NCBI GenBank assembly: GCA_947479055.1
Contig: CANJYE010000021.1
Coordinates: 1-53,518, forward strand
Source of the DNA: Erythrobacteraceae bacterium
GTDB lineage: Bacteria > Pseudomonadota > Alphaproteobacteria > Sphingomonadales > Sphingomonadaceae
DNA length: 53,518 nucleotides
Direction of reading: 5' to 3'
The stretch's first letter is position 1, and each line of letters begins with the position of its first letter. The position numbers were made by a program, and so were the translations under genes. The notes beneath the pieces are model-generated. The model saw only the letters and a program-made list of their open reading frames with translations, ran no database searches and had not been told where the DNA came from. Positions 24,343-33,026 of the stretch are shown one piece after another.

Positions 24343-26466
24343 ATGATGAAATCGCGCGCTTTTGGGCATTTTCTGGTGGCCGGTGCCGCCCTGTCACTGA
24401 CAGCCCTGTCGCTGGCTGGCTGCAAGGGCGGCCCGTCGGGCGATGTCCAGTCTTCGGCGGAAGACACCGCGCGTTATCTCGACAGTTCCGATGGGGCTGA
24501 CTGGCCCGGCTATGGCCGCAGCTATGGCGAACAGCATTTCAGCCCGTTGGCGCAGGTCAATGATGGCAATGTCGCCACGCTGGGCCTCGCCTGGTCGCTC
24601 GATTTCGGTCCGGGCAACACCGCCACCGTGCCGATCGCGGTGGGCGGGGTGATCTATTCCGCCACCGGCCTCAGCGTGGTCACGGCGGTCGATGCCGCAA
24701 CCGGCAAGGTCAAGTGGGTCCACGATCCCAAGATCGGCGAGAAGGCCGGTGCCAAGATGCGCCAGCAATGGGGCAGCCGCGGCTTGTCCTACTGGAACGG
24801 CAAGATCTATGTCGGCGGTGCCGACGGCCAGCTGATCGCCCTCAACGCCACGGACGGCAAGCAGGTCTGGGCGGTGCAGACCGCACCCGCGCCGGGCGAT
24901 TTGCGTTTCATCACCGGCGCGCCGCGCGTGTTCGACGGCAAGGTCGTCATCGGCCACGGCGGCGCGGATTCGTCCAACAATCGCGGCTATATCACCACCT
25001 ATGACGCTGAAACCGGCAAGCAGCTGTGGCGCTTCTACATCGTTCCGGGCAATCCGGCTGACGGTTTTGAGGATGAAACCCAGAAGATGGCCGCCAAGAC
25101 CTGGAAGGGCGAATGGTGGAAGCAGGGCGGCGGCGGTGCGGCCTGGAACGCTTTTGCCTATGACCCGGAAACAGACACGGTGTTCGTTGGCACCGGCAAT
25201 GGTGCGCCTTGGAACCAGAAGGTCCGCAGCCCCGGCGGCGGTGACAATCTGTTCCTCTGCTCGATCGTGGCGCTGGATGCGAAAACCGGCAAGTACAAGT
25301 GGCATTATCAGGTCAATCCCGGCGAAACCTGGGATTTCAACGCGGCGATGGACCTCGAATTCGCCGACCTGACGATCGACGGCAAGCCGCGCAAGGTCAT
25401 CATGCAGGCACCGAAGAACGGCTTCTTCTATGTCATCGATCGCACCAGCGGGAAGCTGATCTCGGCGGAAAAGATCGCCAAGGTCAACTGGGCCGAAAAG
25501 ATCGACATCGCCACCGGCCGCCCAGTGGAAAATCCCGCCGCCCGCTATCCCGACGGCAAGCCGGTCACGGTGTGGCCGGCCTATCGCGGCGCGCATAGCT
25601 GGATGCCGATGGCCTACAGCCCTAAGAGCAAGCTGGTCTATATTCCCAAGATCGAGCTGTCGGGCATCTACAGTGATGAAGGCATCGACCTGAAGCACTG
25701 GAAGCGCGCAGGTGGCAATGCGGCCGATCTCGGCCTCAATCTTGGGTTCGACGTCAAGGACCCGCTGCAGGATACCAGCTCGCTGCTCGCCTGGGATCCG
25801 GCAACACAGAAGAAGGCGTGGGAAGTCAAGACGATCGGCGGCTGGAACGGCGGCGTCATGGCCACCGGCGGCAATCTGGTGTTCCAGGGGCAGCTCGATG
25901 GCCGCTTCAGCGCCTATTCGGCCGACAAGGGCAAGGAACTGTGGCATTTCGATGCGCAGAACGCCGTGCTCGGCGCGCCGATCAGCTACTCGGTCAATGG
26001 CGAACAATATGTCACGGTGATGGTCGGCATGGGCAGCAGCGCGGGCAGCTTCGCCGCCTCGCAAGGCGGGCAGACTTTCGACTATCGCACCCAGAAGCGC
26101 CGGATGCTGACCTTCAAGCTGGGCGGAACCGGGAAATTGCCGCCCAAGGACCCGCCGTTCGTTGCCAAGGCTTTCGACGATCCCGACTACAAGCCTGACG
26201 ACAAGCTGGCGACGGCAGGGGCCACGATCATCGGCCAGCGCTGCATGACCTGCCACGGCATCGGCTTGATTGCAGGCGGGTTGGCGCCGGACCTGCGCGG
26301 ATCGCCGGTGGTGATGGACGAAGCGACCTTCAAGCAGGTCGTTCAGGGCGGAATCCTGCACGTCAATGGCATGCCGCAGTTCAGCGAGTTGAGCGATGCC
26401 GATCTGGCGGCCGTCCGCCAGTACATCCGCAGCCGTGCGGCGGATCTCAGGGCAGGCAGGAAATAA
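24343..26466 (+). CDS. PQQ-dependent quinohaemoprotein alcohol dehydrogenase, predicted lipoprotein
   Basis: This 707-residue protein starts with a lipoprotein signal: LSLAGC, with Cys27 as the lipidation site. An eight-bladed PQQ propeller follows, with repeats such as ALDAKTGKYKW, the catalytic-Asp region GETWDFNAA, and W-docking motifs. A C-terminal cytochrome c domain contains CMTCH. It likely oxidises alcohols in the periplasm and passes electrons through haem c. The vicinal Cys-Cys pair typical of quinoprotein alcohol dehydrogenases is missing; the matching stretch is MRQQWGSRGLSYW. Start ATG 24343 (or 24346) has GAGAGG upstream. No pqq biosynthesis gene is in the window. A strong bidirectional terminator follows. 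Confidence 0.88.
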   Translation: MMKSRAFGHFLVAGAALSLTALSLAGCKGGPSGDVQSSAEDTARYLDSSDGADWPGYGRSYGEQHFSPLAQVNDGNVATLGLAWSLDFGPGNTATVPIAVGGVIYSATGLSVVTAVDAATGKVKWVHDPKIGEKAGAKMRQQWGSRGLSYWNGKIYVGGADGQLIALNATDGKQVWAVQTAPAPGDLRFITGAPRVFDGKVVIGHGGADSSNNRGYITTYDAETGKQLWRFYIVPGNPADGFEDETQKMAAKTWKGEWWKQGGGGAAWNAFAYDPETDTVFVGTGNGAPWNQKVRSPGGGDNLFLCSIVALDAKTGKYKWHYQVNPGETWDFNAAMDLEFADLTIDGKPRKVIMQAPKNGFFYVIDRTSGKLISAEKIAKVNWAEKIDIATGRPVENPAARYPDGKPVTVWPAYRGAHSWMPMAYSPKSKLVYIPKIELSGIYSDEGIDLKHWKRAGGNAADLGLNLGFDVKDPLQDTSSLLAWDPATQKKAWEVKTIGGWNGGVMATGGNLVFQGQLDGRFSAYSADKGKELWHFDAQNAVLGAPISYSVNGEQYVTVMVGMGSSAGSFAASQGGQTFDYRTQKRRMLTFKLGGTGKLPPKDPPFVAKAFDDPDYKPDDKLATAGATIIGQRCMTCHGIGLIAGGLAPDLRGSPVVMDEATFKQVVQGGILHVNGMPQFSELSDADLAAVRQYIRSRAADLRAGRK

Positions 26467-26524
26467 GCCGGGCGTGCCCGCCGATCCCTGCGGGGGTCGG
26501 TAGGCGGCCCGGGGGACGGGCACG

Positions 26525-26566
26525 AAAAAAGGGGAGGCGAGCGCTGGCTCGCCTCCCCCTTTTTTA
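26525..26566. terminator. Strong bidirectional terminator
   Basis: Six A, then GGGGAGGCGAGC-gctg-GCTCGCCTCCCC, then a T-run: a perfect 12-bp stem with a tetraloop, flanked by A and T tracts. It serves both the PQQ dehydrogenase (+) and the amidohydrolase (-), which converge here. Confidence 0.9.
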
Positions 26567-26598
26567 TTCCGGCCCCTTTTGTGTTCAGGCCGGAGTGG

Positions 26599-28347
26599 TC
26601 AGGCGGTGGCCAGCGCCGCCTTGTTCACCGGCTTGCCATCTGGCCGCGTGCCGCGCACCAACCGGCCGGGCAGCGCTCCGGTGGCTTCGCCATTGCGGTA
26701 GGTGATCTTGCCCGAAACGATCGTTGCGACATAACCGGTCGACTTCTGATTGAGCCGCCCACTGCCCAACGGAAGATCATAGACCATTTCAGGCCGCTTC
26801 AGCGTGAGATTGTCGATATCGATCACATTGATATCGGCCTTCAGACCTTCTTCCAGCCGTCCGCGGTCATTGAGTTCGACGGCTGCGGCACAATCGGTGG
26901 TTAGCGCCTTGATCATCTGCGGCAGCGAGAACGGGCCGGCAGCCTCGCCAGTCCAACGGGTCAGCAGATAGGTCGGCAGGCTGGCATCGCAGATCGCGCC
27001 GCAATGGGCACCACCATCGCCCAGGCCCGGGACGGTGACCGTGCTGCTCAGCATCCGCTCGATGGCCTTGGTGTCGCCGTCGCAATAATTGGCGGCGGGC
27101 ACGTAGAGCACGGCCTTGCCATCATCTTCCAGCACTGCATCATAGACATATTCAGCGACCGGTCGGCCTTCGCTCCGCGCGAGGGCGCCGAGGCTGTCCT
27201 GGCTGACCGGCTCATAATTGAGCTCGTCGGTCAGGCGGTACATGATGTCGGGCATGCCCATCACATTGGAAATCGGTTCCCAGGATTTGGCCGGAAATTC
27301 CGCAGTGATCGCGGCCCGAACGGCGGGATCGCGCATCTTTTCTACCCGTTCGGCCAGCGGCAAATGGGCAATCGCCTTGTAGGACGGGCAAAAAGTGAAC
27401 GGATTGGTCGTCAGTCCCAGCCCGCACAGCACGCCGACCGGGCGACCGCAGACCTGCGCGGTCACTCTCACCCCTTCGGCCTGCGCCTGTTCCGCGTCGG
27501 CGAGGACGGCTTTCCAGCGCTCCGGCCCATCCATCGACTGGAGCAGCGAGAAGGTCAGACGGCGGTCATTGCCTTCCGCCACACGGCGGATCATGGCGAA
27601 TTCCTCATGCGGGTTCTCGAAGTCCGAGATCAGCTGCATAAGGCCCGCACCGGCGTCCTTGAGGCCTGCGGCAATGCCCTGCAGTTCGGCTTCGGCAGAG
27701 GTGTAGGTCGGGATATTTTCGCCATTGATCGACTTGTGGTTGATCGTCCGCGAAGTAGCAAAGCCGATGGCCCCGGCCTCGATCGCTTCCTTCGACAGGC
27801 GGCGCATTTCGGCGATGTCTTCCGGCGTCGCCATCTCGCGGCGCAGCGCCCGCTCGCCCATCACATAGACCCGCAAGGGCGCGTGCGGGAAATAGGCGGC
27901 AACATCCATGTCGTATTCGCGCTTGTCGATGAAATCGAGATATTCGGGGAAGCTTTCCCACGCCCAGGGAATGCCTTCGCGCATGACCACGCCGGGGATG
28001 TCCTCAACGCCTTCCATCAACTCGATCATGGTTTCATGGTCGGTCGGGCGAGCGGGGGCGAAGCCGACGCCGCAATTGCCCATGACCGCAGTGGTGACGC
28101 CGTGGTTGGACGACGGCACCAGCCGGTCGGTCCATGTGACATGGCCATCATAATGGGTGTGGACGTCGATGAAGCCGGGGGTGACGATGCAGCCCCTGGC
28201 ATCGACTTCTTCCGCGCCGGTGCCATCGACCGCGCCGATCCGGGCGATCTTGCCGCCCTTGACCGCGACATCGGCCTTGAACGGGGCGGAACCGGTGCCA
28301 TCGATCACCAGGCCATTGCGAACAACCAGATCATAATCTGCCGACAT
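26599..28347 (-). CDS. D-aminoacylase-like amidohydrolase, paralogue of 22442-24184
   Basis: This 582-residue protein has [39 protein letters not shown] and [12 protein letters not shown]. The plan matches the paralogue on the other side of the PQQ dehydrogenase. The canonical zinc histidines of D-aminoacylases are again not apparent ([19 protein letters not shown]). Start ATG 28345-28347 is preceded by GAGAGGAG. It is transcribed leftward and converges on the PQQ gene. Duplication around the PQQ gene suggests two related hydrolytic steps or substrates. Function unproven. Confidence 0.78.
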   Translation of the reverse strand: MSADYDLVVRNGLVIDGTGSAPFKADVAVKGGKIARIGAVDGTGAEEVDARGCIVTPGFIDVHTHYDGHVTWTDRLVPSSNHGVTTAVMGNCGVGFAPARPTDHETMIELMEGVEDIPGVVMREGIPWAWESFPEYLDFIDKREYDMDVAAYFPHAPLRVYVMGERALRREMATPEDIAEMRRLSKEAIEAGAIGFATSRTINHKSINGENIPTYTSAEAELQGIAAGLKDAGAGLMQLISDFENPHEEFAMIRRVAEGNDRRLTFSLLQSMDGPERWKAVLADAEQAQAEGVRVTAQVCGRPVGVLCGLGLTTNPFTFCPSYKAIAHLPLAERVEKMRDPAVRAAITAEFPAKSWEPISNVMGMPDIMYRLTDELNYEPVSQDSLGALARSEGRPVAEYVYDAVLEDDGKAVLYVPAANYCDGDTKAIERMLSSTVTVPGLGDGGAHCGAICDASLPTYLLTRWTGEAAGPFSLPQMIKALTTDCAAAVELNDRGRLEEGLKADINVIDIDNLTLKRPEMVYDLPLGSGRLNQKSTGYVATIVSGKITYRNGEATGALPGRLVRGTRPDGKPVNKAALATA

Positions 28348-28455
28348 TGCTGTCTCCTCTCGGGGAATCTGCCCCCACATTGGGCTTGGGTTTGGCTTAT
28401 ATCCTCTTTTCCTGTCCGATGCACGCGCGCGGACTTGGCTGGAAGCGAAGCGAGC

Positions 28456-29364
28456 TCACGCTGCCGGCAGGCCGAGGATGGCACGCGCTTCGGTGCAGCT
28501 GGCGGGGCGGCGGCCCATTTCGTGGCACAGCGCTGCCACCTGTTCGACCAGTGCGAGGTTGGTCGGCTGGGCCGGGCCGCCGAAATCCTCCAGCCCAACC
28601 CGCAGATGCCCGCCGCGCTCCAGCGCGTACCGGGCGACATCGCTGCTGCCGCAATCGCCGCCAAGGATCGATACCGCCCACGGCAGGCCCGTGCCGTCCA
28701 GCATTTCGACATAGGCGTCGAGCGCCTTGCGTGTCGGCGGCAGGCCGAAACCGACCGCGCGCGGATCGTTCGTGCCATGCGGGGCAGAGCCGATGAAATC
28801 ATGGTCGCCACCGAAATAGAGCTTGATCATCGTCCCTGGCGGCAGCCGCCCGGCACGCTTGTAGGCCAGCACCAGCCGCAGGAAGCCCGGCTCGTAGATC
28901 GCGACCGACGGCCCCAGCCCGGCTTCGGCCAGCGCGCGGACGGAATTGTCGATCAGCTCGAAACTGTTGACGTAAAGGAAGCGCATGTCGCCCGGCAGGC
29001 CGTCTGGCCCGGTGTTGCACAGATTGTCCGATCCCGGATCGAGCGGAGCCATCGCCGCGCCATGCTTCGCACAGGGGGCAAGATGGGTAACCGCCTCGAC
29101 CGGATCGGGGCAGATCGTCAGCGTAGGGCAGATGATCGCGTCGGGCCGGGCGGACAGGACATCGCGCCAACCCTCGCCATAGCGATCGGCTGCCGCCGCG
29201 CCGGTGCAGGTAACATCCTCGATATGGTTGTGGATGATGCTCGCCCCGGCGGCGAGGCAGGCCAGCGCTTCGCGCGCGATCTCTTGTGGTCTGCGCGGCA
29301 CGTTGGGGTTGCGGGTGAGAGAGGTGGCGCCGTTGATCGCGGCTTCGATGATGACTGGCGCCAT
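28456..29364 (-). CDS. BKACE-family (beta-keto acid cleavage, DUF849) enzyme
   Basis: This 302-residue TIM-barrel protein resembles 3-keto-5-aminohexanoate cleavage enzyme: MAPVIIEAAINGA start, the zinc-binding His45-x-His47 (SIIHNHIED), and the C-terminal GGHLRVGLED containing the third zinc ligand Glu. The family condenses a beta-keto acid with acetyl-CoA to give acetoacetate plus a new acyl-CoA, and so can load CoA onto a cleaved product without a ligase. That fits a cluster with no CoA ligase gene. Start 29362-29364 has AGGAGAG seven bases upstream. It is 108 bases upstream of the amidohydrolase start on the same strand, so the two may be co-transcribed. Confidence 0.82.
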   Translation of the reverse strand: MAPVIIEAAINGATSLTRNPNVPRRPQEIAREALACLAAGASIIHNHIEDVTCTGAAAADRYGEGWRDVLSARPDAIICPTLTICPDPVEAVTHLAPCAKHGAAMAPLDPGSDNLCNTGPDGLPGDMRFLYVNSFELIDNSVRALAEAGLGPSVAIYEPGFLRLVLAYKRAGRLPPGTMIKLYFGGDHDFIGSAPHGTNDPRAVGFGLPPTRKALDAYVEMLDGTGLPWAVSILGGDCGSSDVARYALERGGHLRVGLEDFGGPAQPTNLALVEQVAALCHEMGRRPASCTEARAILGLPAA

Positions 29365-29519
29365 GGCCGTTCTCTCCTGTTTTGTCATTCTGACATGGAT
29401 TGTCACAGAGGTTGCCGTTGCAGGCAAGGCTTCGTGGCTGGCATGGTGCGAGGCCTTGTGCTTTATGCATGCCACGCCCCGCCTTCCGGCGAGGGTCATG
29501 ATTCCCATGGGAGATGGAT

Positions 29520-29825
29520 ATGTCTGGAGTAGTGATTACGCTCGACCTTGATGTGAAGGCCGACCTGGTTGACGCCGTGTGCGATGGCGTGGCCGAAATG
29601 ATCAAGGATACGGCCAAGCGCCCGGGCTTGATCGACATCCGCGTCGTCCGCCAGCCGGGCACCACCCGCGTGCTGTTTGTCGAGCGTTGGGAGACCGAGC
29701 AGGCCTATGGCGACTATATCGCCTGGCGGACCGAGCGTGGCGACATGGACGGCTTTGCCGCCAGCCTCAACGCACCGCCGGTGATGACTGTCTGGCCCGC
29801 CACCGTGGCCGCGATCGCTGCCTGA
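29520..29825 (+). CDS. Antibiotic-biosynthesis-monooxygenase (ABM) domain protein
   Basis: This 101-residue ferredoxin-like dimeric alpha-beta barrel protein has VVRQPGTTRVLFVERWETEQAYGDYIAWR, matching the ABM pattern in which VERW(E) begins the last strands. Members are cofactor-free monooxygenases, haem oxygenases or quinone-modifying enzymes, many uncharacterised. ATG 29520-29522 has GGGAG at a 6-base spacing; the ATG at 29514 has none. It is first of a short rightward run with the EthD-like and luciferase-like genes and is divergent from the BKACE gene. Substrate unknown. Confidence 0.7.
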   Translation: MSGVVITLDLDVKADLVDAVCDGVAEMIKDTAKRPGLIDIRVVRQPGTTRVLFVERWETEQAYGDYIAWRTERGDMDGFAASLNAPPVMTVWPATVAAIAA

Positions 29826-29854
29826 ATCAAACCGGAAGCAAGGGAGACAAGACC

Positions 29855-30226
29855 ATGGCACAGCCAAAGATGATCATCCTGATCCAGAAGAAGAAGGGGA
29901 TGAGCCGCGAGGATTTCATCCATCACTACGAAACCAGCCATTCGGTGATCGGCCGCCGCCTGCTCGGCCATCTGTGGACCAAATATGTCCGAAATTATCC
30001 GCTCAGCCTGATGGAATATCAGCCCGAAGATAACAGCGTCGATGACAGCTATGACGCGATCACCGAGATCTGGATCAAGGACGAAGCCGCCGTCGAGGAA
30101 ATGGCCCGGCTCATCAACATTCCGGAAAACAACAAGATCATCCTGGAAGACGAGGAAAAGTTTCAGGAACGCAAGCTGACTCGCCTGCTGATGGTCGAGG
30201 AAGTCGATACCGGCACCACGGTGTGA
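29855..30226 (+). CDS. EthD-domain protein
   Basis: This 123-residue dimeric alpha-beta barrel protein has the EthD pattern: MIILIQKKKGMSREDFIHHY, then ETSHSVI, and the C-terminal EEEKF-like DEEKFQERK. EthD proteins accompany oxygenases and ether, terpene or steroid degradation, and their biochemical role is mostly unclear. GGGAGACAAG precedes the start, 29 bases after the ABM gene, so the two are likely co-transcribed. A hairpin (30234-30261) follows before the luciferase-like gene. A second EthD-like gene lies at 41167-41535. Confidence 0.72.
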   Translation: MAQPKMIILIQKKKGMSREDFIHHYETSHSVIGRRLLGHLWTKYVRNYPLSLMEYQPEDNSVDDSYDAITEIWIKDEAAVEEMARLINIPENNKIILEDEEKFQERKLTRLLMVEEVDTGTTV

Positions 30227-30233
30227 TCATGTG

Positions 30234-30261
30234 AGGGGGAGGGGTTGCGGCACCTCCCCCT
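30234..30261 (+). terminator. Intercistronic hairpin
   Basis: AGGGGGAGG and CCTCCCCCT form a perfect 9-bp stem with a 10-base loop, eight bases after the EthD-like stop. Two T follow. It is probably a partial terminator or mRNA end-protecting hairpin before the luciferase-like gene. Confidence 0.5.
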
Positions 30262-30289
30262 TCCGCACTCCTCAGGAAAGGCACCCGCC

Positions 30290-31210
30290 ATGCGTTTCGG
30301 TTTCCACCTGTTCGCCACCGATCCGGCGGAGCTTCATCCGCTGGCGCTGGCCTGTGAGCAATCCGGCTGGGATCACCTCGCGCTGGCCGATGCGCCGTTC
30401 TATCCAGAACATGTCTCGGCTCCCTATCCGCACACGCCCGATGGCAAGCGGTTCTGGGACCATACCCTGCCGACGCTGGAGCCGTGGCTGGCGATCGCCC
30501 ATATGGCGGCGGTGACCGAGCGGCTGCGCTTCATGACCGCGATCCTGCGCATGCCGATCCGCAAGCCATTGCTGGAAGCCAAGTCGCTCTGTTCCGCCGC
30601 CGCCCTGTCCGGAGACCGGATCGCGGTCGGTCTGGGGCTGGGCTGGATGCCCGAGGAATACCGCTTCACCAACGAGGAACAGAAGACCCGGGGCGCGCGG
30701 ATGACCGAGGCGATCCAGATCCTCAAGCTGTGCATGACCGGCGAGTTCGTGGAGTTTCATGGGGAACACTATGATTTCGACCGGCTGAGCATGTGCCCGG
30801 TGCCCGAAACGCCGATCCCGATCTATGCCGGCGGCCATGCCGATGCGGCGCTGCGCCGGGCGGCCCGCTATTGCGACGGTTGGATCGGCCTGACTCATCC
30901 CTTCGCCGAGGCGAAGGCGATCATCGATCGCCTGACCGAACTGCGCCGCGAATATGGGCGCGAGCGGGAGCCGTTCGACATCGTCATCCAGTGCACCGAT
31001 GCGACAACGCTCGACGATTTCCGCCGACTGGAGGATATCGGCGTGACGCACAACTGGGTGGTGCCATGGCACAGCCCGCTGCTCTATCAACCGAAGGGCG
31101 GTGAGCTCGGCATGGACATCTCGGTGATGTTTGACGAGCACCCCTCGCTCGACCGCAAGATCGACGCGATCCACCGCTTCGGCGACGAGGTGATCGCCAA
31201 GCTGGCGTGA
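30290..31210 (+). CDS. Luciferase-like (LLM-class) flavin-dependent oxidoreductase
   Basis: This 306-residue bacterial-luciferase-fold TIM barrel has typical segments TERLRFMTAILRMPIRKP, DRIAVGLGLGWMPEEY, and PIPIYAGGHADAALRRAAR for flavin-phosphate binding. The family uses reduced FMN or F420 for monooxygenation or redox steps; the sequence alone does not decide which. A separate flavin reductase (51708-52211) could supply reduced FMN. Start ATG 30290 has CAGGAAAG about 11 bases upstream. It converges with the flavoprotein dehydrogenase, their ends only four bases apart. Confidence 0.82.
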   Translation: MRFGFHLFATDPAELHPLALACEQSGWDHLALADAPFYPEHVSAPYPHTPDGKRFWDHTLPTLEPWLAIAHMAAVTERLRFMTAILRMPIRKPLLEAKSLCSAAALSGDRIAVGLGLGWMPEEYRFTNEEQKTRGARMTEAIQILKLCMTGEFVEFHGEHYDFDRLSMCPVPETPIPIYAGGHADAALRRAARYCDGWIGLTHPFAEAKAIIDRLTELRREYGREREPFDIVIQCTDATTLDDFRRLEDIGVTHNWVVPWHSPLLYQPKGGELGMDISVMFDEHPSLDRKIDAIHRFGDEVIAKLA

Positions 31211-31213
31211 ACC

Positions 31214-32869
31214 CTACACTGCCTGCCTTGCTCCGCCGCTGGCCGCGTGCCGCCCGGCGCGGCGGCCGGAGAACACCGTGTCGGCAATCGACAGACCGCT
31301 CATGTAGCTTCTGGAGCAGATGCCCACGGCGGTCCGCCCGGCGGCATAGAGGCCCCTGATCACGCTGCCATCCGGGCGCTCGACCTCGCCGGTGGCTTCG
31401 TCGACCACCAGCCCGCCGAGCGTGAATGCCATCGACGGGTACCAGAAATTGTCGATCGCGAAATTGACCGCGTAGAACGGCCCCTTGCGTAACGCGTGGA
31501 GCTTGTCCGGCGATTTGCCGTGCGGATCCGGGCCGCCCTTGTCGGAAATGGCATTGAATTCCTCGACCGTGCGGACGAGGCCATCGGGATCGACCCCGAT
31601 CTTCCTGGCCAGCTTGGCCAGCGATCCGGCCCGCTTCGTGCCGCCCAGCAGCGCATTGACCAGCGGCGGCAGGCCCCAGGTCATGAACATGCCCTTGCCC
31701 GGGTTGGCGGCTTCTTTCATCGCCTTCCAGAAGTAATCGGCTTCCAGGATCAGCCAGGTCTTGCAGCCGGGCTGGCGGATCACGTCATTGCCGATTTCGG
31801 CGTGATAGGCGTCTTCCGCGGTGAAGCGCTCGCCCAGCGTGTTGACGAGAATCCCGCCCTTCACATAGGCCAGCGGCGGCGACAGGGGCGAGCCGATGAA
31901 CAGATTGGTCATCAGGTCGGTCTTGCCGCCAACCGATTCGCCCAGCCTGATCCCGCTGCCGTCGCAGCCGAGCGAGCCGAGCCGCAGCAGCCCCTTGTAG
32001 CTCGCCGCCACTTCCGGCTGGTATTTTGCCAGCATTTCCAGATTGTTGATGAACCCGCCGGAAGACAGGATCACACCGTTGCGCGCGCGGATCAGGCGCG
32101 GTTGTCCATGCGCTTCTTCCAGTTCGCGCGCGGCCTTCACGGCCTTTTCGGCTCGGGTGTTGTTGAACGGCTTCCATGCATCGACGATGGCATAGAGCCG
32201 CTGGTGTTCTTCCTGCTTGTCCTGCGGCAGCGCGGCCACTTCGACGCCCAGCACATTGCCGGACCCGTCCAGCACCAGCCGTCTGACCGGGGCATGCTTC
32301 ATCACCCGCACGCCGCGCTGTTCGCCTGCCTCACGCAGGGCCTCATGGTGCAGCCAGCCGCCGTTGCCCGGGGTCTTGACCCGGTGCCCGCGCGGCGCGG
32401 GGCGAGCCGCGCTGCGGAACCGGTCGGTGTTCTCGTTGCCCGAATAATAGAGCCAGTAGCCATCGGGCGGAAAGGCGGTCTTGTCGAGGAAGGCATTGCC
32501 GCCATAGGGCACGCCGTGTCCGGCCAGCCAGTCGATGTCGGCCGCGCTGCCGTTGCAGAAACGGCGCAAAGTATCGTCCTTCAGGGGTATCTGTTCGGCC
32601 TTGAGATATTTGTACATCTCCTCGGCATTGTCCTCGATCCCGGCCTCGCGCTGGTAGGGCGTGCCGGCGGCATAGATCACCCCGCCGCTGTAACCGGTTG
32701 CCCCGCCGCCGCCGAAGCGATCGAGCGCCAGCACATCGGCTCCTTCCTCGCGCGCCTGCAACGCGGCGGCTGCACCCGCACCGCCATAGCCGACTACCAC
32801 CACATCGGCGCTGTCGGCCCATTCCAGTTCGTCGGGCGATGCCACCCGGATCGGTTCTGCCACGTTCAT
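31214..32869 (-). CDS. FAD-dependent dehydrogenase, fumarate-reductase/KstD-like
   Basis: This 551-residue flavoprotein has the dinucleotide motif VVVVGYGGAGAAAA near residue 21, GGGGATGYSGG for FAD, and a C-terminal GLYAAGRTAVGICSRSYMSG. The layout matches flavocytochrome c/fumarate reductase and 3-ketosteroid dehydrogenase relatives, which insert or remove C=C bonds next to carbonyls. No signal peptide is seen. The start at 32867-32869 is chosen because GGGAG lies six bases upstream; several in-frame ATGs upstream lack ribosome sites. It is divergent from the ZnuD-like receptor, with a 17-bp palindrome between. A desaturase role on a cyclic ketone fits the cluster but is inference. Confidence 0.82.
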   Translation of the reverse strand: MNVAEPIRVASPDELEWADSADVVVVGYGGAGAAAALQAREEGADVLALDRFGGGGATGYSGGVIYAAGTPYQREAGIEDNAEEMYKYLKAEQIPLKDDTLRRFCNGSAADIDWLAGHGVPYGGNAFLDKTAFPPDGYWLYYSGNENTDRFRSAARPAPRGHRVKTPGNGGWLHHEALREAGEQRGVRVMKHAPVRRLVLDGSGNVLGVEVAALPQDKQEEHQRLYAIVDAWKPFNNTRAEKAVKAARELEEAHGQPRLIRARNGVILSSGGFINNLEMLAKYQPEVAASYKGLLRLGSLGCDGSGIRLGESVGGKTDLMTNLFIGSPLSPPLAYVKGGILVNTLGERFTAEDAYHAEIGNDVIRQPGCKTWLILEADYFWKAMKEAANPGKGMFMTWGLPPLVNALLGGTKRAGSLAKLARKIGVDPDGLVRTVEEFNAISDKGGPDPHGKSPDKLHALRKGPFYAVNFAIDNFWYPSMAFTLGGLVVDEATGEVERPDGSVIRGLYAAGRTAVGICSRSYMSGLSIADTVFSGRRAGRHAASGGARQAV

Positions 32870-32989
32870 GCCCATCTCCCGCGGCGCGATCGCCGTCATT
32901 CGCTTCATCATAGCCATGACACGGGCAATCGCGAAAGGGCCTGAATCGCAGTCACTCTGGCTTGCAGTTGCTCCCACCTCGTGTAAGTA

Positions 32990-33006
32990 ATGATATATTA
33001 TATCAT
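32990..33006. promoter_or_regulatory. 17-bp perfect palindrome, candidate Zur-type operator
   Basis: ATGATATA-T-TATATCAT is perfectly palindromic around base 32998. It is purely AT-rich within a GC-rich genome, and ends 20 bases before the start of the ZnuD-like receptor. Alphaproteobacterial Zur sites are AT-rich palindromes of similar form, so zinc repression is the leading idea. Overlap with the promoter is likely. Confidence 0.6.
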
Positions 33007-33026
33007 CGTCCGGTAACGCGCCCTTC

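Noticed and set aside
26467..26524. Additional hairpins (CGTGCCCG/CGGGCACG and CCGATCCC/GGGGTCGG) before the main terminator
   Set aside because: They are GC-rich pairings in a short intergenic stretch directly before a far stronger terminator. I could not separate them from chance.
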